Positions 37,511-49,715 of a stretch of 64,000 nt of DNA are shown here, piece by piece. Within the stretch, counting starts at the first letter, position 1. Each line of letters begins with the position of its first letter. The translations under genes and the position numbers were made by a program. Below the pieces are notes generated by a model. The model was not told the DNA's origin. It saw only the letters and a list, made by a program, of their open reading frames with translations, and did not search any database. The stretch is from Cupriavidus necator (GTDB lineage: Bacteria > Pseudomonadota > Gammaproteobacteria > Burkholderiales > Burkholderiaceae), in assembly GCA_022041995.1 (NCBI GenBank), contig CP074381.1, forward strand, positions 3,224,001 through 3,288,000, written 5' to 3'.

Positions 37511-38499
37511 GCGTTCGACCTTCGTTGACGTTGCGGGAACTGCTGCGTCCGGCACGGGGCCGGCGGCGCTTCGGCTTTGGCGCTGGGCGGGCTGGCTTCG
37601 GTTGCCGCGCTGGCCATGCTTGCCGGCGCCGGACCGGCATGGGCATCGGCCCACTGCAGGCACGCCGCCAGCAGGCCGGCATCGCCCGGGGCGGCGCGCA
37701 GGACATGGGGAAAGCCCAGCGCCAGCGCCTGTTCGGCGATTCTCGCATGCGGCGCGATGCACTGCACCTGCCGCAGGGTAGCGTCTTCCTCAGGCGACAG
37801 ATGCCGGCGTGCCAGCGCGTCAAGGTTGCGCACCGCTTCAGAACTGGTTAGGAGCCACGCATGCGGCGCCGCGCCGGGTCGCAGGTTGTCGCGCACGGCC
37901 TGCCACTGCATGGTGCTGGGTTCGGGCAGCGTGCGCTGGTAGGCCTCGACGGCCTCGACCTGGGCACCGGCCTCGCGCAGGCGCTCGCCCAGCCAGTCGC
38001 GCCCGCCGTTGCCGCGGATGATCAGGACCGGCTTGCCTGCCAGCGCGGCGGGATCGAGCCGGGCCCACAGGGCCTCGGAGTCAAAGCGCAGCGCTTCGGC
38101 CTCTGGTGCGGCGTCATCGGGGCACTGCCCGTTCGCGGCAGCGCCCGCGGGCGCGATCACCCGGTACGCGGGCGGCGCGATGCCGCGCTCGGCCAGGGCC
38201 GCGACGCTGGCCGGCCCGACCACCGCCACCGGCACCTGCGCCGGCCAATGGGCCACGGCCGCGCCCTGCACGCCGGCCAGCGCGTCGAGCGCGTAGGCAA
38301 TGGCATTGGGACTGACAAAGACCACCAGCGCAAAAGTGTCCAGCCGCGCCAGCGCGGCGCGCAGCGGCGCGTCGTCGGCGGCCGGGCCGATGGCCAGCAA
38401 GGGAAAGCTGAGTACATCCAGGCCCGCGGCCTGCAGCGCCTCGGTCAGTTGCCGGGACTGCCCGGCGGGTCGTGTGACAACGACGGTCGGGCTGGGCAT
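37507..38499 (-). CDS. hemD: Uroporphyrinogen-III synthase
   Basis: Cyclises hydroxymethylbilane with D-ring inversion. 330 aa, longer than the usual 250-270 because of an insert around residues 117-135 and a C-terminal Ala/Ser/Pro-rich tail of about 50 residues. Seen: VVVTRPAGQSRQLTEALQAA, VVFVSPNAIAYALDAL, VAVVGPASVAALAERG, VLIIRGNGGRDWLGERL, VEAVEAYQRTLPE and WLLTSSEAVRNLDAL. The family is weakly conserved, but placement between hemC and hemX makes the call secure. 9-nt gap from hemC. Confidence 0.92.
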   Translation of the reverse strand: MPSPTVVVTRPAGQSRQLTEALQAAGLDVLSFPLLAIGPAADDAPLRAALARLDTFALVVFVSPNAIAYALDALAGVQGAAVAHWPAQVPVAVVGPASVAALAERGIAPPAYRVIAPAGAAANGQCPDDAAPEAEALRFDSEALWARLDPAALAGKPVLIIRGNGGRDWLGERLREAGAQVEAVEAYQRTLPEPSTMQWQAVRDNLRPGAAPHAWLLTSSEAVRNLDALARRHLSPEEDATLRQVQCIAPHARIAEQALALGFPHVLRAAPGDAGLLAACLQWADAHAGPAPASMASAATEASPPSAKAEAPPAPCRTQQFPQRQRRSNA

Positions 38500-38508
38500 G
38501 GGGCAGCC

Positions 38509-39522
38509 TCAGGCAGGAGCTTGGGAGCCGGCGGGATCGCCAGAATCGGCCAGTGCCGCGAGGATGGCCTCCGCACCCTGTGCCAGCAGGTCGCGCGCGC
38601 AGGCCTGGCCTAGTGCTTCGGCGGCGGCCAGGTCAGCAGCCGGTCCGGACGCGGCAGCGCGGATGGCGCGCGTGCCATCGGGCAAGGCGACAAAGGCGTC
38701 CAGCTTCAGCTGATCGCCTTCCCAGCGCGCATGGGCGGCCAGCGGCACCTGGCATGAGCCGCCCAGCATGCGCGACACGGCGCGCTCGGCGGTCACGGCC
38801 AGCGCCGTCGGCTGGTGGTTCAGGGGCGCCAGCCATGGCGCCAGCTCAGGGCGGTTGGCCGGGATCTCGATGCCGAGGGCGCCCTGGCCCGCGGCCGGCA
38901 GCGACACCTCGATCGGGATCAGCGCGCGGATGCGCTCGCCCAGGCCCAGGCGCTTGAGGCCGGCGGCGGCCAGGATGATGGCGCCGTATTCGCCGCGATC
39001 GAGCTTGCCCAGCCGCGTGTCCAGGTTGCCGCGCAGCGGCCTGATCACCAGCTGCGGGTAGCGGCTGCGCAGCGCGGCTTCACGGCGCAGGCTGGAGGTG
39101 CCGACCACGGTGCCGGCCGGCATCTCGTCCAGCGAGGCATAAGCGGAAGACACCAGTGCGTCGCGCGGATCCTCGCGTTCCATCACCGCGGTCAGGGCGA
39201 AGCCTTCGGGCAACTCCATCGGCACATCCTTGAGCGAATGCACCGCCAGGTCCGCCCGGCCTTCGTCCATCGCGAACTCCAGTTCTTTGACAAACAAACC
39301 CTTGCCGCCGACTTTGGACAGCGTACGGTCTAGAATCTGGTCTCCGCGCGTTGTCATGCCAAGAATGGACACGTCGCACGCGGGATAGTATTGTTGCAAC
39401 GCAGCACGCACATGTTCTGCCTGCCACAGGGCCAGACGGCTTTCTCGGGAGGCAATAACGAGCTTTTGCGGAAGATTGCGAGACACGACAGCGGTAGAGG
39501 AAGACAGGGTGGCAGACGACAT
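38509..39522 (-). CDS. hemC: Porphobilinogen deaminase (hydroxymethylbilane synthase)
   Basis: Polymerises four porphobilinogens for tetrapyrrole synthesis. 337 aa. Seen: [54 protein letters not shown] with the catalytic Asp region, [25 protein letters not shown], and [14 protein letters not shown], whose Cys carries the dipyrromethane cofactor. The first 18 or so residues are Ser/Thr-rich and variable. First gene of hemCDXY; divergent from ppc with a 77-nt shared promoter region. Confidence 0.96.
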   Translation of the reverse strand: MSSATLSSSTAVVSRNLPQKLVIASRESRLALWQAEHVRAALQQYYPACDVSILGMTTRGDQILDRTLSKVGGKGLFVKELEFAMDEGRADLAVHSLKDVPMELPEGFALTAVMEREDPRDALVSSAYASLDEMPAGTVVGTSSLRREAALRSRYPQLVIRPLRGNLDTRLGKLDRGEYGAIILAAAGLKRLGLGERIRALIPIEVSLPAAGQGALGIEIPANRPELAPWLAPLNHQPTALAVTAERAVSRMLGGSCQVPLAAHARWEGDQLKLDAFVALPDGTRAIRAAASGPAADLAAAEALGQACARDLLAQGAEAILAALADSGDPAGSQAPA

Positions 39523-39599
39523 GCATCAATGGTAGCACGCGACCCAATAGCCCCTCCGCATCAATAGATAAGCTTAGAGAAGCAGAACGAGGAGATTGC

Positions 39600-42647
<3,048 letters not shown>

Positions 42648-42716
42648 TTGGCAATCGGTGCGCGCCTTGCGCACGACGTAGCCAACGCCGCCTGAACGGG
42701 GCTCCCCTCTCCCCGG

Positions 42717-42742
42717 CCCCTCTCCCGCAGGCGGGAGAGGGG
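42717..42742. repeat. Palindromic extragenic repeat after ppc
   Basis: CCCCTCTCCCGC and GCGGGAGAGGGG form a perfect 12-bp stem with an AG loop, 70 nt after the ppc stop and just before the convergent ferritin-like gene. The core matches the repeat at 35081. Repeats of this look are widespread in intergenic DNA of Burkholderiales. It may also end both transcripts. Confidence 0.7.
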
Positions 42743-42770
42743 CGCACACAATTGGCAAGCCTCTGCATCC

Positions 42771-43397
42771 TCACCCCACAAACGCCCCCGGCACCGGATC
42801 TTCACCGAGCGCATGCAGCAGCACCGCCCAGTGCATCGCCTCGTCCCCGAGGATGCTGCCGGCGGCGCGGGTCAGCTCGCGGTTGTGGAAGTTCGGCAGC
42901 ACGCCCAGGTAGGCGGCGGTGGCGCCCTTCTCCAGCCCCGCTGCAAAGCGCAGCACATCGGCCTGGGTCTTCAGCTTGTCAGTCGGGAAGGTGTATTCCG
43001 ACGCCTTCTTCGCCACCACCGGCGTGCCGCCCAGCTTCGATACTGTCCCGGCCAGCACCTGCGCGTGCGCCTTGTGGTGGTCCTGGAACTTGACCGCGGT
43101 GGCAAGCACCGGCTTTTGCAGCAGGCCGCTTTCCGCGCCTACCTGATAGGCGGCGATCGCCTGGTATTCCAGTCCCAGCGCGGTGTTCAGGATATTGATG
43201 TCGTCCCTGGTGCTGCCCGACTGGGTCTGCGCCCAGGCTGGCATGGACTCGCCCAGGCTGATGACGGCCAGCGAGCCCAGCGCGAACAGCCCCGGTGCCT
43301 TGAGCAGCCCGCGGCGGCGTGCATCGGGCGCGGTCACAATGCGGTCACGGGAATCGGTCGGATCTGCCGTGGCGGCAGTCGTGCGCATGCGTTCCAT
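42771..43397 (-). CDS. Tat-signal ferritin-like domain protein
   Basis: 208-aa exported protein. A twin-Arg type leader (RRRGLLKAPGLFALGSLAVISL, ending near AWAQ) precedes a four-helix ferritin-like domain: INILNTALGLEYQAIAAYQ, FQDHHKAHAQVLAGTVSKLG and EKGATAAYLGVLPNFHNREL, ending GDEAMHWAVLLHALGED. The Glu and His residues are spaced as in di-iron/DUF4439-type proteins, so metal binding is plausible. ATG 43397 has AGGAG 8 nt upstream. It is divergent from an ECF sigma operon, suggesting it belongs to that regulon or its stress response. Substrate unknown. Confidence 0.78.
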   Translation of the reverse strand: MERMRTTAATADPTDSRDRIVTAPDARRRGLLKAPGLFALGSLAVISLGESMPAWAQTQSGSTRDDINILNTALGLEYQAIAAYQVGAESGLLQKPVLATAVKFQDHHKAHAQVLAGTVSKLGGTPVVAKKASEYTFPTDKLKTQADVLRFAAGLEKGATAAYLGVLPNFHNRELTRAAGSILGDEAMHWAVLLHALGEDPVPGAFVG

Positions 43398-43502
43398 GAA
43401 GTTCTCCTGTGTGGGATCAAAGGCGCCGCAGCCCGGGGCCGCCATCGTGCGCCTGCCATCTGATACGCACGCCGGGGCCAATCGGATGCAAGGTCGTGTG
43501 CC

Positions 43503-43508
43503 TATAAT
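43503..43508 (+). promoter_or_regulatory. Candidate -10 box for the ECF sigma operon
   Basis: TATAAT lies 29 nt before the sigma-factor GTG start in the 140-nt divergent region shared with the ferritin-like gene. A typical -35 is not obvious at 17 nt. An autoregulated ECF-type promoter could also lie here but cannot be named from sequence alone. Confidence 0.35.
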
Positions 43509-43537
43509 CCGGCAACACCCTTTCGCGAGACGCCCCG

Positions 43538-44149
43538 GTGCCCCCTTCTCCGGTGTCCCCTTCCGCCGAAACCTACGCCACGCCGCCCGGCGCCGAGCGC
43601 CTTGCGGCCCTGCTCCAGGCCGTGGCCATCGGCGACCGGCAGGCGCTGCGCGGCCTCTATGACCTCAGCGCGACGAAACTGTTTGGCCTTGCGCTGCGTA
43701 TCACTGGCAGGCGCGATTGGGCGGAGGATGTCGTGCAGGAAAGCTTTGTCAGCATCTGGCACCACGCCGGCGACTACCGGCCGCACCTGGCCGCGCCGAT
43801 GACCTGGATGACCGCGATCGTGCGCAACCGCGCGCTGGACTGCCTGCGCCGGGCGAGCGCGGCACACGTTGGGCAGACTGTCGAGCTTGACGAAGACCTG
43901 GGCGAATGGCTGGCCGACGACGCGGCCGGGCCCGCGGAACTGGCCGATGCCAGCCAGCAGGCACGCGCGCTCAACCGCTGCCTGCAGCGCCTGGATCAGC
44001 CGCAGCGCCAGGCCATCATGCTGGCCTACCTGCAGGACCTGAGCCACGCCGAGCTGGCCGCCCGGCTGCGCGCGCCGCTGGGGACGGTCAAGTCCTGGAT
44101 CCGGCGCGGCCTGGAGCGGCTGCGCAGCTGCATGGAGGGCGCGGCATGA
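43538..44149 (+). CDS. ECF-family RNA polymerase sigma factor
   Basis: 203-aa sigma-70 family factor with regions 2 and 4 only. Region 2: ALRGLYDLSATKLFGLALRI, DWAEDVVQESFVSIWHHAGD and MTWMTAIVRNRALDCLRR; region 4: QPQRQAIMLAYLQDLSHAEL and GTVKSWIRRGLERLRS, the DNA-binding helix-turn-helix. The arrangement with a downstream RskA-like anti-sigma resembles the SigK/RpoE-like ECF19 type. GTG 43538 is the likely start. ATGA overlap couples it to the anti-sigma gene. Confidence 0.9.
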   Translation: MPPSPVSPSAETYATPPGAERLAALLQAVAIGDRQALRGLYDLSATKLFGLALRITGRRDWAEDVVQESFVSIWHHAGDYRPHLAAPMTWMTAIVRNRALDCLRRASAAHVGQTVELDEDLGEWLADDAAGPAELADASQQARALNRCLQRLDQPQRQAIMLAYLQDLSHAELAARLRAPLGTVKSWIRRGLERLRSCMEGAA

Positions 44150-44898
44150 ACCTGGCCAGCCATCCCGACCTGCTCGACCGCATCGCCGCGCAGTACGCGC
44201 TGGGGGTGCTGCACGGCGGCGCACGGCGCCGCCTGGAACAACTCGCACGCGAAGAGCCCGCGGTGCGCGCCGCGATCCACCGCTGGCAGGCGCGGCTGGC
44301 GGGCGTGGCCGAGCTGCAGGCGGCCGCCGAGCCGGTCGACAAGGTGTGGTGCGGGATCGAGGATCGCCTCGGCTGGAAGGTGGCCGATCCGGCCAGTCAG
44401 CCGGCCCGCCCGGCCCGTGACACCCGCCCCGCGGACGGCTGGTGGCAGCGGCTGTGGTCGGCCCCGGTTTTCTGGCGTGGCGCCGCGGCGGCAATGGCCA
44501 CGGTGGCGGTGCTTGCCGTCGGCATCGGCATCCAGCTGGCCCGGCAGGATCAGACGGCACCGGCCGAGGTCGTCGCCGTGCTGAACGACGACCGTGCCCA
44601 GCCTGCGATGCTGGTGTCGTGGGATGCCGGCGCACGCAGCCTGATCGTGCGCCGCCTGGGTCACCTGGCCCTGAGCGACCAGCAGGTGTTGCAGCTGTGG
44701 GCGCTGCCTGCGGGCGGCAAGCCGCAGTCACTGGGCGTGATCGGCCGGGCACCTGAAGCCCGGCTGGCGCTGGCGCAGTTGCCCAAGGCGGTGCCCGCGC
44801 TGGCGGTCAGCATCGAGCCGCCGGGCGGCTCGCCCAATGCCGATGGGCCAAGCGGCCCGGTGGTGTTCAAGGGGCCTGTGATCCACAGCCGGCTCTGA
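44146..44898 (+). CDS. Anti-sigma factor, RskA-like
   Basis: 250-aa single-pass membrane protein that would sequester the preceding sigma factor. Seen: N-terminal anti-sigma region (RIAAQYALGVLHGGARRRLE), one transmembrane helix GAAAAMATVAVLAVGIGIQL at about residue 122, and the periplasmic RskA domain with AEVVAVLNDDRAQPAMLVSW, LSDQQVLQLWALPAGGKPQS and PALAVSIEPPGGSP. No HxxxCxxC zinc motif is visible, so it is a non-ZAS type. Start fixed by overlap with the sigma gene's stop. Confidence 0.88.
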   Translation: MNLASHPDLLDRIAAQYALGVLHGGARRRLEQLAREEPAVRAAIHRWQARLAGVAELQAAAEPVDKVWCGIEDRLGWKVADPASQPARPARDTRPADGWWQRLWSAPVFWRGAAAAMATVAVLAVGIGIQLARQDQTAPAEVVAVLNDDRAQPAMLVSWDAGARSLIVRRLGHLALSDQQVLQLWALPAGGKPQSLGVIGRAPEARLALAQLPKAVPALAVSIEPPGGSPNADGPSGPVVFKGPVIHSRL

Positions 44899-44947
44899 TG
44901 AACGGCGCTGCCGTGCCGGCCAGCGCCGCCAGCGGGCCGGCGGGCGA

Positions 44948-44953
44948 TATAAT
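44948..44953 (+). promoter_or_regulatory. Candidate -10 box for argH
   Basis: TATAAT within GATATAATCGCC, 78 nt before the argH ATG. It is the third copy of the TATAATCGCC block in the window. A matching -35 is not convincing because the upstream DNA is a run of GC-rich repeats (GCCGGC). Confidence 0.45.
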
Positions 44954-45030
44954 CGCCGTTTCCCAATTTCTCGCGCCCGCCGCCGTCCACACGCCGGCGC
45001 CTGCCACGCGAGCCACTGCAGCTGACGTCC

Positions 45031-46449
45031 ATGTCCACCTCCCAACTTGCCAAGAAAGGCGAAGCCTGGTCCGCCCGCTTCTCCGAACCGATGTCCGACC
45101 TGGTGAAGCGCTACACCGCCTCGGTGTTCTTCGACAAGCGCCTGGCCCTGTTCGACATCCAGGGCTCGCTGGCCCACGCAGCCATGCTGGCAAAGCAGGG
45201 CATCATCGCCGAGGCCGACCGCGCCGAGATCGAGCGCGGCATGACGCAGATCCTCGGCGAGATCGAGGCCGGCGGCTTTGAGTGGAAGCTGGACCTGGAA
45301 GACGTCCACCTGAATATCGAGGCGCGCCTGACCGCGCTGGTGGGCGATGCCGGCAAGCGCCTGCACACCGGCCGCTCGCGCAATGACCAGGTCGCCACTG
45401 ATATCCGCCTGTGGCTGCGCAGCGAAATCGACAACATCATCACGCTGCTGGGCGCGCTGCGCACCTCGCTGCTGGACCTGGCCGACCAGAACGCCGACAC
45501 CATCCTGCCGGGCTTCACCCACCTGCAGGTGGCACAGCCGGTGACCTTCGGCCACCACCTGCTGGCCTACAACGAGATGTTCACGCGCGACGCCGAGCGC
45601 ATGGCCGACTGCCGCAAGCGCGTCAACCGCCTGCCGCTGGGCGCCGCCGCGCTGGCCGGCACCAGCTACCCGATCGACCGCGAGTTCGTGGCGCAGCAGC
45701 TGGGCTTCGACGGCGTGTGCCGCAACTCGCTGGACGCCGTGTCGGACCGCGACTTCGCCATTGAATTCTGTGCCGCCGCCGCGCTGGTGATGACGCACGT
45801 GTCGCGCTTCTCGGAAGAGCTGGTGCTGTGGATGAGCCCGCGCGTGGGCTTTATCGACATCGCCGACCGCTTCTGCACCGGCAGCTCGATCATGCCGCAG
45901 AAGAAGAACCCGGACGTGCCCGAGCTGGCGCGCGGCAAGACCGGCCGCGTCAACGGCCACCTGATCGGCCTGCTGACGCTGATGAAGGGCCAGCCGCTCG
46001 CCTACAACAAGGACAACCAGGAAGACAAGGAGCCGCTGTTCGACACGGTCGATACCGTCGTGGACACGCTGCGCATCTTTGCCGACATGGTGCCGGGCAT
46101 CACCGTCAAGCCCGAAGCCATGCGCGCCGCCGCGCTGCAGGGCTACGCCACCGCCACCGACCTGGCCGACTACCTGGTCAAGAAGGGCCTGCCCTTCCGC
46201 GACGCCCATGAGGCCGTGGCCCACGCGGTGCGCGCCTGCGACAGCCGCCAGTGCGACCTGGCCGACCTGAGCGTGGCCGAGCTCCGCGAAGTCTCGGGCC
46301 TGGGCGACAAGGCCGCGCTGATCGGCGACGACGTGCACACGGTGCTGACGCTGGAAGGCTCGGTCGCCGCGCGCAACCATATCGGCGGCACCGCGCCGGA
46401 CCAGGTGCGCGCGGCCATCGCCGCAGCACGCAAGACGCTGAACGTCTGA
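45031..46449 (+). CDS. argH: Argininosuccinate lyase
   Basis: Last step of arginine synthesis, splitting argininosuccinate into arginine and fumarate. 472 aa. Seen: [79 protein letters not shown] with the catalytic His, [20 protein letters not shown] (the fumarase/lyase signature loop with the catalytic Ser), and [16 protein letters not shown] terminator follows. Monocistronic. Confidence 0.97.
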   Translation: MSTSQLAKKGEAWSARFSEPMSDLVKRYTASVFFDKRLALFDIQGSLAHAAMLAKQGIIAEADRAEIERGMTQILGEIEAGGFEWKLDLEDVHLNIEARLTALVGDAGKRLHTGRSRNDQVATDIRLWLRSEIDNIITLLGALRTSLLDLADQNADTILPGFTHLQVAQPVTFGHHLLAYNEMFTRDAERMADCRKRVNRLPLGAAALAGTSYPIDREFVAQQLGFDGVCRNSLDAVSDRDFAIEFCAAAALVMTHVSRFSEELVLWMSPRVGFIDIADRFCTGSSIMPQKKNPDVPELARGKTGRVNGHLIGLLTLMKGQPLAYNKDNQEDKEPLFDTVDTVVDTLRIFADMVPGITVKPEAMRAAALQGYATATDLADYLVKKGLPFRDAHEAVAHAVRACDSRQCDLADLSVAELREVSGLGDKAALIGDDVHTVLTLEGSVAARNHIGGTAPDQVRAAIAAARKTLNV

Positions 46450-46483
46450 CCCCACCTCAGGGGTAGCCCGGCAGGCCGGCAAT

Positions 46484-46512
46484 GGGAGCGCGAGCTCCCC
46501 TTTTTCTTTTTT
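46484..46512 (+). terminator. Rho-independent terminator after argH
   Basis: GGGAGC and GCTCCC form a stem with a GCGA tetraloop, followed by TTTTTCTTTTTT. It is 35 nt downstream of the argH stop. The remaining 230 nt to dctQ is comparatively AT-rich and should carry the dctQM promoter, though no clear -35/-10 pair was found. Confidence 0.9.
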
Positions 46513-46745
46513 GTGCGCGGCACACCGGCAAGTGTTGTTTATTCCACGAAGCGGCCACGATCGCGCGGGAAATGCCAACACCAGAAAATATCGAATCTGA
46601 GGGAAATTCCACGCGATTAGCGCAGAATTGGTGCAAACTCACTCGAAAATGTGATGCACTGGGGATTCACCCTAAAGATGCAAGGCAAGCGACGCGCGTA
46701 GACTAACGCGCCACCCCTGTCTCCCCCAATCCCTAGGACGATCAC

Positions 46746-47345
46746 ATGTCTTCCCTTATGAGGATCTCGCGGCTTATCGACGCCGTGAATGCTTTCATCG
46801 GGCAGTGGGCGAAATGGCTGGTCCTGCTCGCCGTGCTGGTCTGCGCAGGCAATGCCATCATTCGCTACAGCTTCAGCGTCAGTTCCAACGCCTGGCTTGA
46901 ACTGCAGTGGTACATGTTCGCCGGCGTGTTCCTGCTCGGCGCGCCCTACACCCTGCGCCGCGACGAGCATGTGCGCATCGACGTCATCGCTGGCCGTTTT
47001 TCGGAGCGCACCCAGGTCTGGATCGACATCTTCGGCATCATCTTCTTCCTGCTGCCGATTTCCCTGATCATCCTCTGGCTGTCGATTCCCTACTTCTGGT
47101 TGTCGTACGCCGGCCATGAAATGTCCGGCAATGCCGGCGGCCTGATCCGCTGGCCGGCCAAGTTCCTCATCGTGGCGGGCTTCTTCCTGATGATCCTGCA
47201 AGGCCTGTCCGAACTGATCAAGCGCTTCGCCTACCTGAAGGGCCTGCTGCCGTTCTCGGAGTTCCGCAAGCACGCGGTCGACCCCGCGCTGGAAATCGCC
47301 GCGATCGCCCAGGCCAACCAGTCCGGTCCGTCCGAAAAACAATAA
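46746..47345 (+). CDS. dctQ: TRAP transporter small permease (DctQ)
   Basis: 199-aa membrane protein with four helices: WAKWLVLLAVLVCAGNAII, LQWYMFAGVFLLGAPYTL, IFGIIFFLLPISLIILWLSI and FLIVAGFFLMILQGLSELIK. LQWYMFAG and RRDEHVRIDV are the DctQ signatures. It pairs with DctM to import an organic acid using a Na+ or H+ gradient and a periplasmic binding protein. No dctP gene lies beside it in the window. 12 nt ahead of dctM. Confidence 0.9.
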   Translation: MSSLMRISRLIDAVNAFIGQWAKWLVLLAVLVCAGNAIIRYSFSVSSNAWLELQWYMFAGVFLLGAPYTLRRDEHVRIDVIAGRFSERTQVWIDIFGIIFFLLPISLIILWLSIPYFWLSYAGHEMSGNAGGLIRWPAKFLIVAGFFLMILQGLSELIKRFAYLKGLLPFSEFRKHAVDPALEIAAIAQANQSGPSEKQ

Positions 47346-47357
47346 GAGGCGCGCACG

Positions 47358-49079
47358 ATGACGCAATTCCTGATCGCGAACATGGCCCCGGTCATGTTCG
47401 CCTCGCTGGTCGTATTCCTGCTGTCGGGCTTCCCGATCGCGTTTGCCCTGGCCGCCAACGGGCTGCTGTTCGCCTTTATCGGCATCGAGCTGGGGATGCT
47501 GCCGCCCGAGCTGCTTCAGGCGCTGCCCAGCCGGCTGTTCGGCATCATCGAGAACGACACGCTGCTGGCGATCCCGTTCTTCACCTTCATGGGCCTGATC
47601 CTGGAACGCTCGGGCATGGCCGAAGACCTGCTCGACACCATCGGCCAGCTGTTCGGCCCGATCCGCGGCGGCCTGGCCTACGCGGTGATCTTCGTCGGCG
47701 CGCTGCTGGCGGCGACCACCGGCGTGGTGGCGGCCTCGGTGATCTCGATGGGGTTGATCTCGCTGCCGCTGATGCTCAAGTACAAGTATGACAAGCGGCT
47801 GGCGTCGGGCGTGATCGCCGCGTCGGGCACGCTCGCGCAGATCATTCCGCCGTCGCTGGTGCTGATCGTGCTGGCCGACCAACTCGGCCGCTCGGTCGGC
47901 GACATGTACAAGGGCGCGTTCGTGCCTGGCCTGGTGCTGACCGGCATGTACATGGGTTACGTGTTGCTGATCACGCTGATCAAGCCCGCCGCCGCACCGG
48001 CCCTGCCGATCGAAGCGCGCACGTTCCGCGAATCCAGCGGCAAGACCGGCGCCACTTCGGTGCTGGTGCTGACCGCGATGGCGATCGCGGTGGGCGTGGC
48101 GGTGGACAAGCTGTACAAGCCGGAGGCGCCCCTGGATGAGCGCCTGGTGATCTCGGTGGGCGCGGCGATCCTGTTCGCCTTCGTGCTGGCGGTGATCAAC
48201 AAGGCGCTGAAGCTTGGCCTGCTGTCACATATGGCGGAGAAGGTCACCTTTGTGCTGATCCCGCCGCTGGCGCTGATCTTCCTGGTGCTCGGCACGATCT
48301 TCGTCGGCGTGGCCACGCCGACCGAAGGCGGTGGCATGGGCGCGCTTGGCGCCCTGATCCTGGCAATCGTGAAACGCCGCCTGGACCTCAGTCTGACCCG
48401 GCAGGCGATGGAGGCGACGCTCAAGCTGTCGGCCTTCGTGATCTTTATCCTGATCGGCGCACGCGTGTTCTCGCTGACGTTCTATGGCGTGGACGGCCAT
48501 ATCTGGGTCGAGCACCTTCTGACCAACCTGCCCGGCGGCCAGACCGGCTTCCTGGTGGCGGTGAACGTGCTGTTCTTCCTGCTGGCGTTCTTCCTGGACT
48601 TCTTCGAGCTGGCCTTTATCCTGGTGCCGCTGGTGGGGCCGGTGGCGGACAAGCTCGGCATCGACCTGATCTGGTTTGGCGTGCTGCTGGCGGTGAACAT
48701 GCAGACGTCGTTCATGCACCCGCCGTTCGGCTTCTCGCTGTTCTACCTGCGCTCGGTGGCGCCGCGCGCAGTGAAGACCTCGGACATCTACTGGGGTGCG
48801 GTGCCGTTCGTGGGCATCCAGCTGCTGATGGTAGCGCTGATCATCGTCTTCCCAGGCCTGGTCAGCACCGGCACGCACAAGGCGCAGGATCGCAGCATCA
48901 CGCGCGACCTGACCCTCGACCTGGAAGGCAGCAGCCCCAAGCCGGCGGCGCCCGGCCTGTCGGTGCCGGCCCCCGGCTCCGCGCCGGCCGCGCCCGGCTC
49001 GCTGGAACTGCCGGCGCAGCCGCCAGCGGAAAGCGAATCGGCCGCGCCGCAGTTCGAGTTCGAAAAGAAGAAGAACTGA
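47358..49079 (+). CDS. dctM: TRAP transporter large permease (DctM), long form
   Basis: 573 aa, against about 430 for classical DctM. It has about 12 hydrophobic helices, with family motifs FFTFMGLILERSGMAEDLLD, GALLAATTGVVAASVISMGL, ASGTLAQIIPPSLVLIVLAD, and TPTEGGGMGALGALILAI. Extra length comes from a cytoplasmic insert around residues 220-280 (EARTFRESSGKTG and the following helices) and a Pro/Ala-rich tail of about 55 residues (GLSVPAPGSAPAAPGS). This layout fits the mannitol/chloroaromatic TRAP subgroup; the substrate is not deducible. Ends before a strong terminator. Confidence 0.92.
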   Translation: MTQFLIANMAPVMFASLVVFLLSGFPIAFALAANGLLFAFIGIELGMLPPELLQALPSRLFGIIENDTLLAIPFFTFMGLILERSGMAEDLLDTIGQLFGPIRGGLAYAVIFVGALLAATTGVVAASVISMGLISLPLMLKYKYDKRLASGVIAASGTLAQIIPPSLVLIVLADQLGRSVGDMYKGAFVPGLVLTGMYMGYVLLITLIKPAAAPALPIEARTFRESSGKTGATSVLVLTAMAIAVGVAVDKLYKPEAPLDERLVISVGAAILFAFVLAVINKALKLGLLSHMAEKVTFVLIPPLALIFLVLGTIFVGVATPTEGGGMGALGALILAIVKRRLDLSLTRQAMEATLKLSAFVIFILIGARVFSLTFYGVDGHIWVEHLLTNLPGGQTGFLVAVNVLFFLLAFFLDFFELAFILVPLVGPVADKLGIDLIWFGVLLAVNMQTSFMHPPFGFSLFYLRSVAPRAVKTSDIYWGAVPFVGIQLLMVALIIVFPGLVSTGTHKAQDRSITRDLTLDLEGSSPKPAAPGLSVPAPGSAPAAPGSLELPAQPPAESESAAPQFEFEKKKN

Positions 49080-49098
49080 GCCTGATGTCAGACCCAGG

Positions 49099-49127
49099 GC
49101 CCCGCAGCAATGCGGGGCTTTTTCTTT
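49099..49127 (+). terminator. Rho-independent terminator after dctM
   Basis: GCCCCGCA and TGCGGGGC pair around a GCAA tetraloop and are followed by TTTTTCTTT, 19 nt after the dctM stop. Confidence 0.93.
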
Positions 49128-49478
49128 GGCGCGAGCCCACCCCGGAGGCGGCTGGCGCCTGACATTGCATCAGGCAATCCGCCGTCGCCCGCACAGCGGG
49201 CAACTGCCCGCGCCGTGCCGGCACCGGTCAGCGTGAAGGTGCGCGAACTGCGGTAGAGCGCCCATTGAGCGCAATTGCGAATCGGCTCATCGACCGGCGC
49301 CCCGGCGTGGCCCAGACTGGCCCTGCGTTGCGCGAACTAACCCAGGAGAGCCACCATGCCAACCATCACTCCCTTGCACCAGACAGGCGCGGCAAACATG
49401 CACCGCCTGCCTTCCATACGTGACCGCCGCATCGATAACAATGCTATCATCCCTTCATCCGATGGTGAGGAGGTCAAG
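49128..49478. other. 351-nt gap upstream of the toxin-antitoxin pair
   Basis: No independent gene is supportable. It holds an in-frame upstream ATG at 49356 (with AGGAGAG before it) that would lengthen the antitoxin by 41 residues of no recognised type, and a GATAACAATGCTATC near-palindrome at 49435-49449, directly ahead of the antitoxin ribosome site. The latter is a plausible operator for antitoxin autoregulation. Confidence 0.45.
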
Positions 49479-49715
49479 ATGGCAACACTACTCGTTCGTG
49501 GCATCGATGAATCCCTGGTCCAGCGCCTGCGCGAGCGGGCCGTCGCCAACGGCCGCAGCGCCGAAGCCGAGCACCGCGCCATCCTGGCGCAGGCGCTGGG
49601 CGGCACGCGCCGGCGCAGCTTTGCCGAGGTGCTGGCCAGCATCCCGGACGTCGGGCAAGACGCGGACTTCGAGCGGACCCAGGATCCGGGCGAGGCGCCG
49701 CGTGTATTTGATTGA
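49479..49715 (+). CDS. FitA-like ribbon-helix-helix antitoxin
   Basis: 78-aa antitoxin. N-terminal ribbon-helix-helix: ATLLVRGIDESLVQRLRERA then ANGRSAEAEHRAILAQAL, the text typical of FitA/VapB-like Arc repressors. The C-terminal part (SFAEVLASIPDVGQDADFER) should wrap the toxin. ATG 49479 with GAGGAGG 8 nt upstream is favoured; the frame extends to ATG 49356. It overlaps the toxin start by 14 nt. Such antitoxins usually repress their own operon. Confidence 0.87.
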   Translation: MATLLVRGIDESLVQRLRERAVANGRSAEAEHRAILAQALGGTRRRSFAEVLASIPDVGQDADFERTQDPGEAPRVFD

